From Gimesia sp. (lineage in GTDB: Bacteria; Planctomycetota; Planctomycetia; Planctomycetales; Planctomycetaceae), in assembly GCF_040219335.1 (NCBI RefSeq), contig NZ_JAVJSQ010000031.1, forward strand, positions 248,001 to 312,000: 64,000 nucleotides of DNA, given 5' to 3'. A program made the translations under genes and the position numbers. Positions 49,362 through 57,888 of the stretch are shown in pieces (position 1 is the stretch's first letter; each line of letters opens with the position of its first letter). The notes beneath the pieces were generated by a model. It saw only the letters and a program-made list of their open reading frames with translations, had not been told where the DNA came from and did not search any database.

Positions 49362-51830
49362 CTATTCCGCCTCGACTTCCTGTGATATGACTTCCCGATA
49401 CGCGATATCCTGCAGCAGGGCATAACGGACGATATTCAAGGCGAGGTTCACTGCATCCTGTGGCACATAACCGGCACAGGCGACCGACGCCTGCTGCTCC
49501 AGGGCACAGCTGATATCGTACTTACTATATATGACAGCCAGGTGCCCATCAATTTCAATTCCTTCGAGCAGTGGTTCAACGACCAGAGTTTCCGCTTTCA
49601 GCGGCTGGTTTACATCGTTGACTTCCATCTGGCGACGACGCACGCGGCGCACATCATATCCGGTCTGCTCCGAAAACAGGGGATGATCGACGGGAATGCG
49701 TTTTAACTGTTTCGTTGGAAACATTTCCTGCATCAGTTGACGAAAGCTTTTATCGAAAGGCTGGGCGCCACAACAGGCATCAGCAAACAGTACCGCCCCA
49801 TTATCCAGGGCCTGTTTCAGGTTTGACTGCTCCGTTTTAGAGAGGCTGAACTGGCTTCTGCCATGCATGTAAAGCAGCGGGTACTGCATCAGATTAGGAT
49901 CGCTGGCCGGCAGACTGGGCGTTTTCGTGGAAGCGATCATTCCCGCATTTTGATTCAGGGCCTTGAGCAGATTCGTCAAAGCCCGCGGTGCTGCATCCCA
50001 AGTGCCGTTATGACGGATCTTGGCGATTTGCAAAAAACCTCGTTCGACCTGATTCTGCAAACCGTTCTCACTGGCCAGTTCTTCCTGGTCAAGTTTGTTT
50101 GGTGGTTCTCGACCTGTCGCGTATGCAATCACGTTGGTTCCGATCCGGACAGCACGCGTGATCATGGAAGTTGCTTTCACCGGCCGATCTTGAGAGGGGA
50201 ACCGCATCCATTTGTCCCAGAGACAGGCCAGATCGTCAGGGCAGTAGATAATCGAAGTCCGGCAGCCGACATCGACGCCATAGAGTTCGACACTTTCCGC
50301 ATCGAGCAGATATTCGCAGCGAAAGACCGGATGCTCAGCCGTCAGCCGTTTCAGCTGGACTTCCCCCTGCGGATACATTTTTTTGATCAGTTCTCGGAAA
50401 CCACGATCAAAGCCGGCCCCATTACAGTTATCAACGGCGAAGATAAAGCCCCCCTGCTCCACAAACTGTTTGAGCATGTTAACCTCAGGTACTCCAAACT
50501 GGGGATCTTCCTGACCACTGATAAACAGCACGGGGGCCTGCCTGAGAACCTGCACGCCTCCCCCCTGAATCGCCAGGTCGAGATTTACGGTCTGCCAGGT
50601 CAGCAGCTTCGGCCAGTCAGGGCGGCCGGAAAGCGCATCGGTCAGATTCAGAATATCATTCTGATGATGATTCCAGTTCGGAATAGTTCCCGGCTGCAGT
50701 TTGGCCTGCCCCTCGGTTTTATATTCCAGTTTATTGATCAGGACCGGAGCCAGTCCTTTGGAAAGAAAGAGCAGAACAAAGCTCGTTCCCAGTACGGGAT
50801 CGGATTCCAATTGGCCGGCACCACGCCATGAGCCATCGCGCACGGACTGCCTTTGTGTCAGAAACGCGGCTCCTTCCCGATACCAGTCATGCTTGCCGAA
50901 GAAGCGGGTACCGCTTAAGCGTCCCGCACGTTCCAGACCATAGAGATAATAAAGCAGCCAGGAGTTGACTCCTGGATTGGTGCCCACGGAAAAATGGGTG
51001 GTCATCCAGTGAATGGCCCGTTCGATTGATTTGTCTTCTTCTTTTTGATCACAGCAGACGGGAGAACCATCGGGATTCAGTTCCAGGTCGTCTCCCAGCA
51101 TCGAATTGACGATCACCATGGTAGCGATTCCCGCGACGGTCATACTGCCTCGACTCGCCCCGGCGTTGGACTGATAGCCCCAGCCTCCATCGCCACTTTG
51201 CTGTGTGGACCAATACTGTTTGATGAGCTTCCAGGTCTTCTGGCTGACCGGTACTCCCGCATGCACGGCATCCCGCAGAGCGAGTACCGCGTACTGACTG
51301 TTACTGCGGTCGGCAACTCCAGCTCCTCCAATGGCCATCCCGGGGCCGTAACTCCAGCCTCCCGCGTCGGGCCCGGTCGTCACCTGACTTTTCTCAAGTC
51401 GTGCCACCAGGGACTGAATCAGAGGTAAATCCCGTTTGCCATCTTTGGCGGCTGCCAGCGCCATTATCATCAGGCTGGTCTGGTAGGTTCCCCTGGGTTC
51501 GGGGGCGCGCAACGATCTGAGGTATTTGAGGCCGCGCTGTACGGGTTCATCATTCGCAGTCATACCACAGTTGATGATGGCCATCAGAGCCAGACAGCTG
51601 ACTCCGGGAGTATAATTTTTCCCCGGACCGGACCAGGAACCATCGCCCTGCTGTTCCTGCAGGAGAAAGGCTTTTCCACGCTCGATGGATTCCAGTACTG
51701 CCTTGGCTGACAGTTCCTGTCCCTGCGCAAAAACAGCTCTGCTGGAGAACAACATGAGGGAAATGCACAGGACTGCTGTTAACGTCCAGCGCAACGCCCG
51801 ATACGCTCTACGATAATGCGGAAAATCCAT
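49362..51830 (-). CDS. Prenyltransferase-repeat protein with two DUF4159 domains
   Basis: An 822-residue exported protein. A signal peptide (about 1-35, SRAVFAQG) is followed by an alpha/alpha-toroid of the squalene-cyclase/prenyltransferase repeat type at about 45-370, with QQGDGSWSGPGKNYTPGVSC, QQSGDGGWGYQSNAG and RDGSWRGAGQLES repeats. Two DUF4159 domains then follow (about 420-620 and 650-815). Each has the family pattern: GGFIFAVDNCNGAGFDRGFR with AEHPVF in the first, GAVLFADACCGAQPFDKSFR with DHPLF in the second. In planctomycetes such proteins sit near MoxR ATPases, and here a moxR gene is divergent. The cyclase catalytic acids are not evident, so a structural or binding role is more likely. 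Confidence 0.85.
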   Translation of the reverse strand: MDFPHYRRAYRALRWTLTAVLCISLMLFSSRAVFAQGQELSAKAVLESIERGKAFLLQEQQGDGSWSGPGKNYTPGVSCLALMAIINCGMTANDEPVQRGLKYLRSLRAPEPRGTYQTSLMIMALAAAKDGKRDLPLIQSLVARLEKSQVTTGPDAGGWSYGPGMAIGGAGVADRSNSQYAVLALRDAVHAGVPVSQKTWKLIKQYWSTQQSGDGGWGYQSNAGASRGSMTVAGIATMVIVNSMLGDDLELNPDGSPVCCDQKEEDKSIERAIHWMTTHFSVGTNPGVNSWLLYYLYGLERAGRLSGTRFFGKHDWYREGAAFLTQRQSVRDGSWRGAGQLESDPVLGTSFVLLFLSKGLAPVLINKLEYKTEGQAKLQPGTIPNWNHHQNDILNLTDALSGRPDWPKLLTWQTVNLDLAIQGGGVQVLRQAPVLFISGQEDPQFGVPEVNMLKQFVEQGGFIFAVDNCNGAGFDRGFRELIKKMYPQGEVQLKRLTAEHPVFRCEYLLDAESVELYGVDVGCRTSIIYCPDDLACLWDKWMRFPSQDRPVKATSMITRAVRIGTNVIAYATGREPPNKLDQEELASENGLQNQVERGFLQIAKIRHNGTWDAAPRALTNLLKALNQNAGMIASTKTPSLPASDPNLMQYPLLYMHGRSQFSLSKTEQSNLKQALDNGAVLFADACCGAQPFDKSFRQLMQEMFPTKQLKRIPVDHPLFSEQTGYDVRRVRRRQMEVNDVNQPLKAETLVVEPLLEGIEIDGHLAVIYSKYDISCALEQQASVACAGYVPQDAVNLALNIVRYALLQDIAYREVISQEVEAE

Positions 51831-52176
51831 TACGTTTTACTTTCGATTCCGAAGTTCATCACTGGATCAGAGCCTGCACAGCCCCTTCTCTCCAGAACGG
51901 TGTCCGGAAACTGATTTGTTTAATTTTTATGCATTCTTACAAGATATTTTACCTATTCCAGATGAATTGTTTGTTTTTTCACCCGTCTCCCTGATTGTAT
52001 CATATTTGCGTTCGCAAGTCAGCGGGTCTCTGTTTCTCTCGGGATTGAAGATGGCTATAATTACTAAGACTGACTGCGTATTTTCACACGGACTGAAGGC
52101 TGTCCGCATTGATGATCGATGCCGGTCAGTATTTTGAGTCAGTCAGGCCTGAACCACGAGACAGAATGGAAATCCC
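51831..52176. other. Divergent region between the DUF4159 and moxR genes
   Basis: About 346 bases, AT-rich in its left half. A TATAAT hexamer at 52056-52061 could serve the moxR gene, but no matching -35 is convincing. No gene is seen. Confidence 0.4.
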
Positions 52177-53193
52177 TTGGCTACCGAAAAACGCGACTTT
52201 GACGAATTTCTGGAGAAACTCAAACGTCACCATGACGTGATGGTGGACGAACTGCATAAGGTCGTGATCGGCCAGGATGAAGTGATCGAGCAGATCCTCG
52301 CGGCGATATTTACGGGGGGCCACTGTCTGCTGGTCGGGGTACCCGGACTCGCGAAAACCCTGCTGGTAAGTACCATTGCCCGCATTCTGGATTGTGAGTT
52401 CAAACGAATCCAATTCACCCCCGACCTGATGCCCTCAGACATTACCGGCACTAACGTGCTGGAAGAGGAAGAATCGGGCCGTCGCTCGTTCCGATTTGTT
52501 CAGGGCCCTGTATTTACCAACATTCTGCTGGCCGATGAAATCAACCGAACTCCACCAAAGACACAGGCCGCGTTACTGCAGTCGATGCAGGAGCGGGAAG
52601 TGACGGTGGGGCAGACCACCTATGACCTGCCGGAACCGTTTTTTGTGATCGCCACTCAGAACCCGATCGAACAGGAAGGAACTTACCCCCTCCCGGAAGC
52701 GCAGCTCGACCGATTCATGTTTAACATTAAGGTGGAGTATCCGAACCTGGAAGAGGAAGAACAGATTCTGGCCGCCACCAGTTCCAGTGAGAAACCGGAA
52801 ATTCGCAAAGTCCTTTCCGCCAAGTCGATTTTATATCTGCAGCGGCAGATCAACATGATCGAAGTCGGCCCGCTGACAATCAATTATGTGACGCGACTGG
52901 TCCGTGCGACTCGGCCCAGTGACGGCTCTGCGCCAGCCTTCATCAAGCAGATGGTTGACTGGGGAGCCGGCCCCCGTGCCGGCCAGTATCTGATCGCGGG
53001 AGGCAAAGCCATTGCCGCCATGGACGGTCGTGCGAGTGTTTCACTGAATGATATTCGTCGGGTGGCGGTGCCCGTACTCCGTCATCGTATTTCTACGAAC
53101 TTCCAGGCACAGGCCGAAGGGATGGTCACCGAGGACATCATCGGACGTCTGCTGGAAGAAATTCCGGAACCCAACATTCCCAAGTATGAGTGA
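52177..53193 (+). CDS. MoxR family AAA+ ATPase
   Basis: A 338-residue MoxR-type AAA+ ATPase. The nucleotide-binding elements are Walker A GVPGLAKT (with VIGQDEVIEQILAAIF before it), Walker B LLADEINRTPPKTQ, sensor 1 FVIATQNPIEQEG and a late arginine-containing lid (RATRPSDGSAPAF). MoxR proteins act as chaperones that assemble or activate periplasmic and metal proteins, usually with a DUF58 and VWA partner. Here no DUF58 gene follows; the next gene is a convergent kinase 10 bases away. The start is TTG at 52177, since an in-frame stop (TGA at 52149) closes the frame just upstream; GGAAA lies in front. Confidence 0.94.
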   Translation: MATEKRDFDEFLEKLKRHHDVMVDELHKVVIGQDEVIEQILAAIFTGGHCLLVGVPGLAKTLLVSTIARILDCEFKRIQFTPDLMPSDITGTNVLEEEESGRRSFRFVQGPVFTNILLADEINRTPPKTQAALLQSMQEREVTVGQTTYDLPEPFFVIATQNPIEQEGTYPLPEAQLDRFMFNIKVEYPNLEEEEQILAATSSSEKPEIRKVLSAKSILYLQRQINMIEVGPLTINYVTRLVRATRPSDGSAPAFIKQMVDWGAGPRAGQYLIAGGKAIAAMDGRASVSLNDIRRVAVPVLRHRISTNFQAQAEGMVTEDIIGRLLEEIPEPNIPKYE

Positions 53194-53203
53194 AGTGGGA
53201 ATT

Positions 53204-54697
53204 TCAATAGGCAGTCAGCTCTGCAGAATCATTGAGTTGATGCTGCAACACCTTCTGGATTTTGGCCCGCAGATTACGAATTTTGATCGGCTGAACAAGA
53301 ATCCGGGAGCGGTCGGTCTTCTTCAGCGTTTTCTTGATCGCGGCATTCTTCTCTGACAGAACCAGGATGGCTGCCAGATCCGGATCCATGGCAAGTGCCT
53401 GCTTGAAGGCTTCGACACACCCTTCGCCGATGGAATCTTCCATGAAGACAATGCAGTCCGGGGCATTGTCTTTCACCCGCTGCATCGCCCGATCCAGGTC
53501 ACTTAAAATCAGGACGCGGTAACCGTGCTTAGTGAGGTAATCGCGTAAGACATCCTGGTGTTTGGAACGATTCTCGATACACAGGATCGTCGGCGGAGCG
53601 ATTGCCATTTTCAGATCCTGCTCAGCACTCGCTTTGACATCCGCGGTTGTCTGTGGTTTCGGTGTTTCTTCCGCTCCACTGAGCTGAGCACGGACTTCAA
53701 GGAGGTCCTGAACCGCTTCGGTCGCTGTCTGATACCGGACCTGTGGCAGATAGGCCATCAGTTTTTCCAGTACGTCTACGACGGCTTCAGGCAGATCAGG
53801 CTCGATCGTTGTAATCGAAGGAACTTGAGAGTAACGGGTCGGCCGCTTGCGTTCCTCGATGTCTTTCGTGCGTGGGAAAGGAGGTTTGCCACAGAGTAGT
53901 TCGTAAAAGATGGTGCCTACAAAATAGAGATCGCTGCGGGGATCATTTCGGGGAGCCCCCGTTGACTTTTCCAGAGTCCCGTATTCGACGGCGCGTTGAT
54001 GTGCTTCACCAGCACCGCCGGCATCATCTTCACCAGCCAGACCGAAGTCGATCAGCTTGGCGACACCCTGGATCGACATGAGCACGTTCGTCGCTTTCAT
54101 GTCGCGGTGCGTGTAGCCCAAGCGGTTGGCGTATTCCAAACCTTCACAGATATCGATGGTGTAATTGACCGCTTCCAGAGGGGAGAGTTTTTTGCGGATA
54201 GTGATAAAGTCCCGCAGATTTCCACCTTCCACGAACTCCATGGTGAAATAGTGAATATCGTCCTGCACGCCTACATCGAAAATCTCAACGATGTTTTTAT
54301 GTTTGAATTGCTTGCAGACTTCTGCTTCCCGGCGAAACATTTTTATGTTATCGGGATCCTGAGCCCAGCGTTGCCGAAGCACTTTGACGCCTATCATGCG
54401 TCCATCTTCCAGAGATTCTGCGCGATAGACGCGTGCAAAACTTCCAGAGGCGTTCTGGTACATCAGCTTGTTGCCGCCCAGAACGAGCCCTTCGAACTCA
54501 TTGTTTTTCAGTCGACTGGCCTGAAATGAGGTGATCAGGTTTTTGCGTTCCAGTAACCGAATCAGTTGATCATCATCAGCTGCTTTGTCCTGAAGTTCCT
54601 GCAGGCAGGCATCCATCTCGTCTGGTTTGACGAGCTTCAGCTCAATCAGCTGCGCACTGAGCTTCTTTTTGCGCGACTTCTTATTGAAAAAAATCAT
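53204..54697 (-). CDS. Ser/Thr protein kinase with a degenerate receiver domain
   Basis: A 497-residue cytosolic kinase. A helical N-terminal region at 10-70 (LSAQLIELKLVKPDEMDACL) resembles a planctomycete domain often found before kinases. The Hanks-type kinase domain spans about 80-335 with an unusual glycine loop (QNASGSFARVYR), Lys105, Glu125, the catalytic loop HRDMKATN at 197-204 and DFG at 217-219. After a linker comes a CheY-like receiver at 370-490 in which the acidic pair is Glu-Asn, the phospho-acceptor position is Met419 and the usual Lys is replaced by Gln in LVQPIK. It is therefore a pseudo-receiver, probably for protein binding. No transmembrane segment is seen. Confidence 0.9.
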   Translation of the reverse strand: MIFFNKKSRKKKLSAQLIELKLVKPDEMDACLQELQDKAADDDQLIRLLERKNLITSFQASRLKNNEFEGLVLGGNKLMYQNASGSFARVYRAESLEDGRMIGVKVLRQRWAQDPDNIKMFRREAEVCKQFKHKNIVEIFDVGVQDDIHYFTMEFVEGGNLRDFITIRKKLSPLEAVNYTIDICEGLEYANRLGYTHRDMKATNVLMSIQGVAKLIDFGLAGEDDAGGAGEAHQRAVEYGTLEKSTGAPRNDPRSDLYFVGTIFYELLCGKPPFPRTKDIEERKRPTRYSQVPSITTIEPDLPEAVVDVLEKLMAYLPQVRYQTATEAVQDLLEVRAQLSGAEETPKPQTTADVKASAEQDLKMAIAPPTILCIENRSKHQDVLRDYLTKHGYRVLILSDLDRAMQRVKDNAPDCIVFMEDSIGEGCVEAFKQALAMDPDLAAILVLSEKNAAIKKTLKKTDRSRILVQPIKIRNLRAKIQKVLQHQLNDSAELTAY

Positions 54698-55070
54698 TCG
54701 TAGTCCATGCCCTGTTGATGCACACCAGGCAAAGAATCGTTACTCAGCAAACAAATAAGTACTGTGGCTACACATGACTGATCGATGTGCCTGCCCAAAA
54801 CTGGCGAATCAGAATAATGAATAACTCGTTTGGACTGAGATCCGACTACCGGGTACCATCCCAATTAGAATTGCGAGCCCGAAAAATAATAATAAAACAA
54901 AGGCCCTCAAATAGACACAAAATTCCGTTGATGAAACTTTGATGTCTGAAATATGAACATCAAATTATAACATTGAAAATGGCGGAAGGGAATCAGTGAA
55001 CACGCGAGCAGAAAATTATTTTGACTTTTTCTGAGGTGAAATGAGCGTATTCGTTTCAAGCAGCACAATT
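54698..55070. other. AT-rich intergenic region between nagA and the kinase gene
   Basis: About 373 bases, notably AT-rich. One inverted repeat (TTTGATGT at 54938-54945 and ACATCAAA at 54957-54964) is present but lacks a T tract on the minus strand. The region would contain the kinase promoter. No gene is visible. Confidence 0.45.
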
Positions 55071-56237
55071 TCAGGAATTGACGAGCAGTGTGCCGTATTT
55101 GACGGAACCACAGGATAGAACGGTCTGGATATTCATCCGGGATCCCGCTCCTTCGTAGTGGAAGAGAATCAGATCAGCACGAGAGCCGACTTCCAGCTTG
55201 ATTTCTTCAAACCCAAGCAGACGTGCAGGATTCAAACCAGCCATGTCGAGAGACTCCTGCAGAGTGATCCCAGCCATGTCAATGGCGGTGGTGACGCAGG
55301 TATCTGTCTCCAAGCCGGAGCCGGCGAGTAACTGCCGCTGACCGGCGATGACGATCGGGCCATCTTCCAGGACTTCCATCTTAACGGAACCTTCATCGTA
55401 GATTCCGGGGGGAGACCCAGCTAAACCTGAGGCGTCGCAAGTGATCACGACATTCTCGACACCTTTGGTTTTAATAATGGTTCTGACCACACTGGCGGGC
55501 AGGTGATGTCCATCTGTGATGATGCTGGCCATCAGACGCGGTTCACCCAGTTGCTCCCAGATGTAATTCGGGTGGCGACGCAGGGTTCCATGTGCGCCAT
55601 TGCCGAGGTGTGTACTCAGGCGAGCCCCTGCATCAACGGCTTCGGTAATCTGTTCGGGTTCTGCAGCGGTATGCCCAATGGAGACGACAACCCCGGAGGC
55701 AACGGCTTTTTTGATGAAGGGGATGGCGTTATCGACTTCAGGAGCCAGGGTAATCAGACGAATTCGATTTCCGGAAATCTCCTGCAGGCGGCTGAATTCA
55801 TCCCAGTCGGCAGGGCGAACCTGATCCAGCGGATGAGCACCACGGGGTCCCTGAATCGGAGAAATGAAGGGACCTTCCAGATGACAACCGGGAACCATCT
55901 GCTCCACCCAGTCATTTTCTTCACACGCCTGACGAATGGCAGAGAAGCCGCTGACGTAGTCTTCGTAGGAACTCGTAATCAGCGTGGGACAGAGACGGGT
56001 GATGCCGTACTGGTAATGTTTCTCCATTACCTGACAGACTTCATCTGAAGTCAGACCTGGTTTGTTGAACCAGATCCCACCGTGGCCATTGATCTGCAAA
56101 TCAAACATTGATGGAGCAATGAAAGGCAGTCCGGCTGCTTCTGAATCAGGCAGCAGCTCAATCGAAGAGATTTTATTTCCCTTGATCTTCACACTGACAG
56201 CCTCAAATGTATCGTATCTTCGTCCGACTAACTCCAT
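55071..56237 (-). CDS. nagA: N-acetylglucosamine-6-phosphate deacetylase
   Basis: A 388-residue amidohydrolase that converts GlcNAc-6-phosphate to glucosamine-6-phosphate during amino-sugar use or cell-wall recycling. Features typical of NagA are APSMFDLQINGHGG in place of the HxH pair of other amidohydrolases, the metal Glu in GCHLEGPFI, SIGHTAA, STHLGNGAHG and the catalytic Asp in VITCDASGLAG. The ATG at 56235-56237 has GAGG 7 bases upstream; a frame starting one codon earlier uses TTG. No nagB or transporter is adjacent, so regulation within an operon is not apparent. Confidence 0.94.
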   Translation of the reverse strand: MELVGRRYDTFEAVSVKIKGNKISSIELLPDSEAAGLPFIAPSMFDLQINGHGGIWFNKPGLTSDEVCQVMEKHYQYGITRLCPTLITSSYEDYVSGFSAIRQACEENDWVEQMVPGCHLEGPFISPIQGPRGAHPLDQVRPADWDEFSRLQEISGNRIRLITLAPEVDNAIPFIKKAVASGVVVSIGHTAAEPEQITEAVDAGARLSTHLGNGAHGTLRRHPNYIWEQLGEPRLMASIITDGHHLPASVVRTIIKTKGVENVVITCDASGLAGSPPGIYDEGSVKMEVLEDGPIVIAGQRQLLAGSGLETDTCVTTAIDMAGITLQESLDMAGLNPARLLGFEEIKLEVGSRADLILFHYEGAGSRMNIQTVLSCGSVKYGTLLVNS

Positions 56238-56552
56238 CAATTGCCTCGAGCTCTAAAACAATTTGTAAAAGAAAATATTGGGATCACGAATAAGCGGCTA
56301 GCTAAGGTTTATTTAAACTTAGAAAGTATAAGAAATGCACCTCAATGTCAAAAAAAGAATTTTCTCAACACTGCCTTATACCATGAAATTCATACAATTT
56401 ACAGTGCGAGAATCTATGTTTATGTATCGCAGGAAAATTCTATGTATTTTTTGAGGGAAACGGGTGTTTTACCGCGCCTGAATGGGTAGAATTGAAAGTA
56501 AAAATTATATTTGTTCAGTAATTAAACACCCGCAGGGGAATTGAGTGCCTTC
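56238..56552. other. AT-rich intergenic region between nagA and the radical SAM gene
   Basis: About 315 bases between divergent genes with markedly low GC. An 82-codon plus-strand frame (56241-56489) begins with TTG, has no ribosome site, and shows no protein-like features. Promoters for both flanking genes are expected here but none is clear. Confidence 0.45.
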
Positions 56553-57854
56553 ATGTATTTGAAAATGGCCAAACGCGTCTTAATGGAAACAGACAAAAGA
56601 CTTGTCTGGAAACTGGCTTACAATTTCGGTTTCAAAGGCGCCCTCTCGGTTCACAAACATAAAAAACGCCTGAAACGCGGTGAGTTCTTCCCCCCCTTTC
56701 TCTATGTCTCGGTGATCAACAGCTGCAACCTGCGCTGCCAGGGCTGCTGGGTTGATGTCGCCGCCAAACAGGAGAAGATTGACGTCGAGGCGATGTCAAA
56801 GCTGATCGGCGAAGCCAAAGAAATGGGGAACTCCTTCTTTGGCATCCTGGGGGGCGAGCCCTTCATGCATCCGCAGCTGCTGGAAATTCTGGAACGTCAC
56901 CCTGACTGCTATTTCCAGATTTTCACAAACGGACAGTTTATCACTGACGAGATTGCAAAGAAGCTGCGAAAGCTCGGCAACGCGACGCCGCTGATCAGCG
57001 TTGAAGGCAACGAGATCATCAGCAATGAGCGTCGCGGACGGAGCGATGTCTACAATAAAACGATGCAGGGAATTCAGAACTGCCTGAATAACAAACTGCT
57101 CACGGGTGTCTGTACCAGTTTATGCAAGTCGAACATCGATGACCTGCTGACTGAAGAATGGGTCGACAAACTGATTGAGATGGGGGTCATGTATACCTGG
57201 TATCACATTTACCGTGTCGCCGGCCCCGATCCGAACCCGGAACTGGCGCTCTCTCCGGAAGAGCAGTTGCGAGCCCGCAAATTCGTTGTGGATATCCGGG
57301 CTCGTAAACCGATCGGAGTGATCGACGCCTACTTTGATCACGATGGAACCGCGCTCTGCCCGGCAGCAACCGGCCTCAGCCATCACATCAATCCCTGGGG
57401 CGATATTGAACCCTGCCCCGTGATTCAGTTCGCCACCGATTCCATCCACGATGAATCCAAAACGCTGAAAGATAAATTCGTGCAGTCGGAGTTCCTGAAA
57501 GACTTCCGACACGTCGTTCAGCAAAACACGCGTGGCTGTATCATTCTGGAGCGGCCCGATCTGCTCGAAGATCTGGTTAAAAAGCATGGTGCCAAAGATT
57601 CCACGTTCCGGAAACAGGCAATGCAGGAACTGCAGAATCTGGAAACGCGAACTTCACAGTATTCTCCCGGCAATGAAGTTCCCGAGAAGAGTTGGGTCTA
57701 CCGCATTGCCAAGAAATTCTTCTTCAATGATTTCGGCGTCTACCAGGGAACGGACCATAGCCAGACTGCAGCTCCCGGAATTCTGGCGAATCGCAGTGGC
57801 TCAACCACTCCCGGAAATCCTCCCGATTTCATTCCCCTGGAAGCGTTGAAATAG
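56553..57854 (+). CDS. Radical SAM protein with C-terminal SPASM-like cysteines
   Basis: A 433-residue radical SAM enzyme. The [4Fe-4S] cluster motif is CNLRCQGC at residues 58-65, and the SAM-binding GGEP follows in GILGGEPFMH. The later ALCPAATGLSHHINPWGDIEPCPV contains further cysteines of the SPASM/twitch type for a second cluster. The basic N-terminus (AKRVLMETDKRLVWKLAYNF) and the C-terminal extension are common in a planctomycete subgroup with unknown substrate. I chose the ATG at 56553; a TTG at 56541 in the same frame lies very close to AGGGG and is the alternative. It is isolated, without a candidate peptide or target gene next to it. Confidence 0.88.
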   Translation: MYLKMAKRVLMETDKRLVWKLAYNFGFKGALSVHKHKKRLKRGEFFPPFLYVSVINSCNLRCQGCWVDVAAKQEKIDVEAMSKLIGEAKEMGNSFFGILGGEPFMHPQLLEILERHPDCYFQIFTNGQFITDEIAKKLRKLGNATPLISVEGNEIISNERRGRSDVYNKTMQGIQNCLNNKLLTGVCTSLCKSNIDDLLTEEWVDKLIEMGVMYTWYHIYRVAGPDPNPELALSPEEQLRARKFVVDIRARKPIGVIDAYFDHDGTALCPAATGLSHHINPWGDIEPCPVIQFATDSIHDESKTLKDKFVQSEFLKDFRHVVQQNTRGCIILERPDLLEDLVKKHGAKDSTFRKQAMQELQNLETRTSQYSPGNEVPEKSWVYRIAKKFFFNDFGVYQGTDHSQTAAPGILANRSGSTTPGNPPDFIPLEALK

Positions 57855-57888
57855 CAGAGTTCTCTGACCGACTTACCCGGTGGGAAGC

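Noticed and set aside
54938-54964. Inverted repeat between nagA and the kinase gene as a terminator
   Set aside because: Short AT-rich arms and no T tract in the direction of nagA transcription; it could be chance in AT-rich DNA.
56241-56489. An 82-codon plus-strand frame between nagA and the radical SAM gene
   Set aside because: TTG start, no ribosome site, AT-rich random-looking composition and no domain; treated as non-coding.
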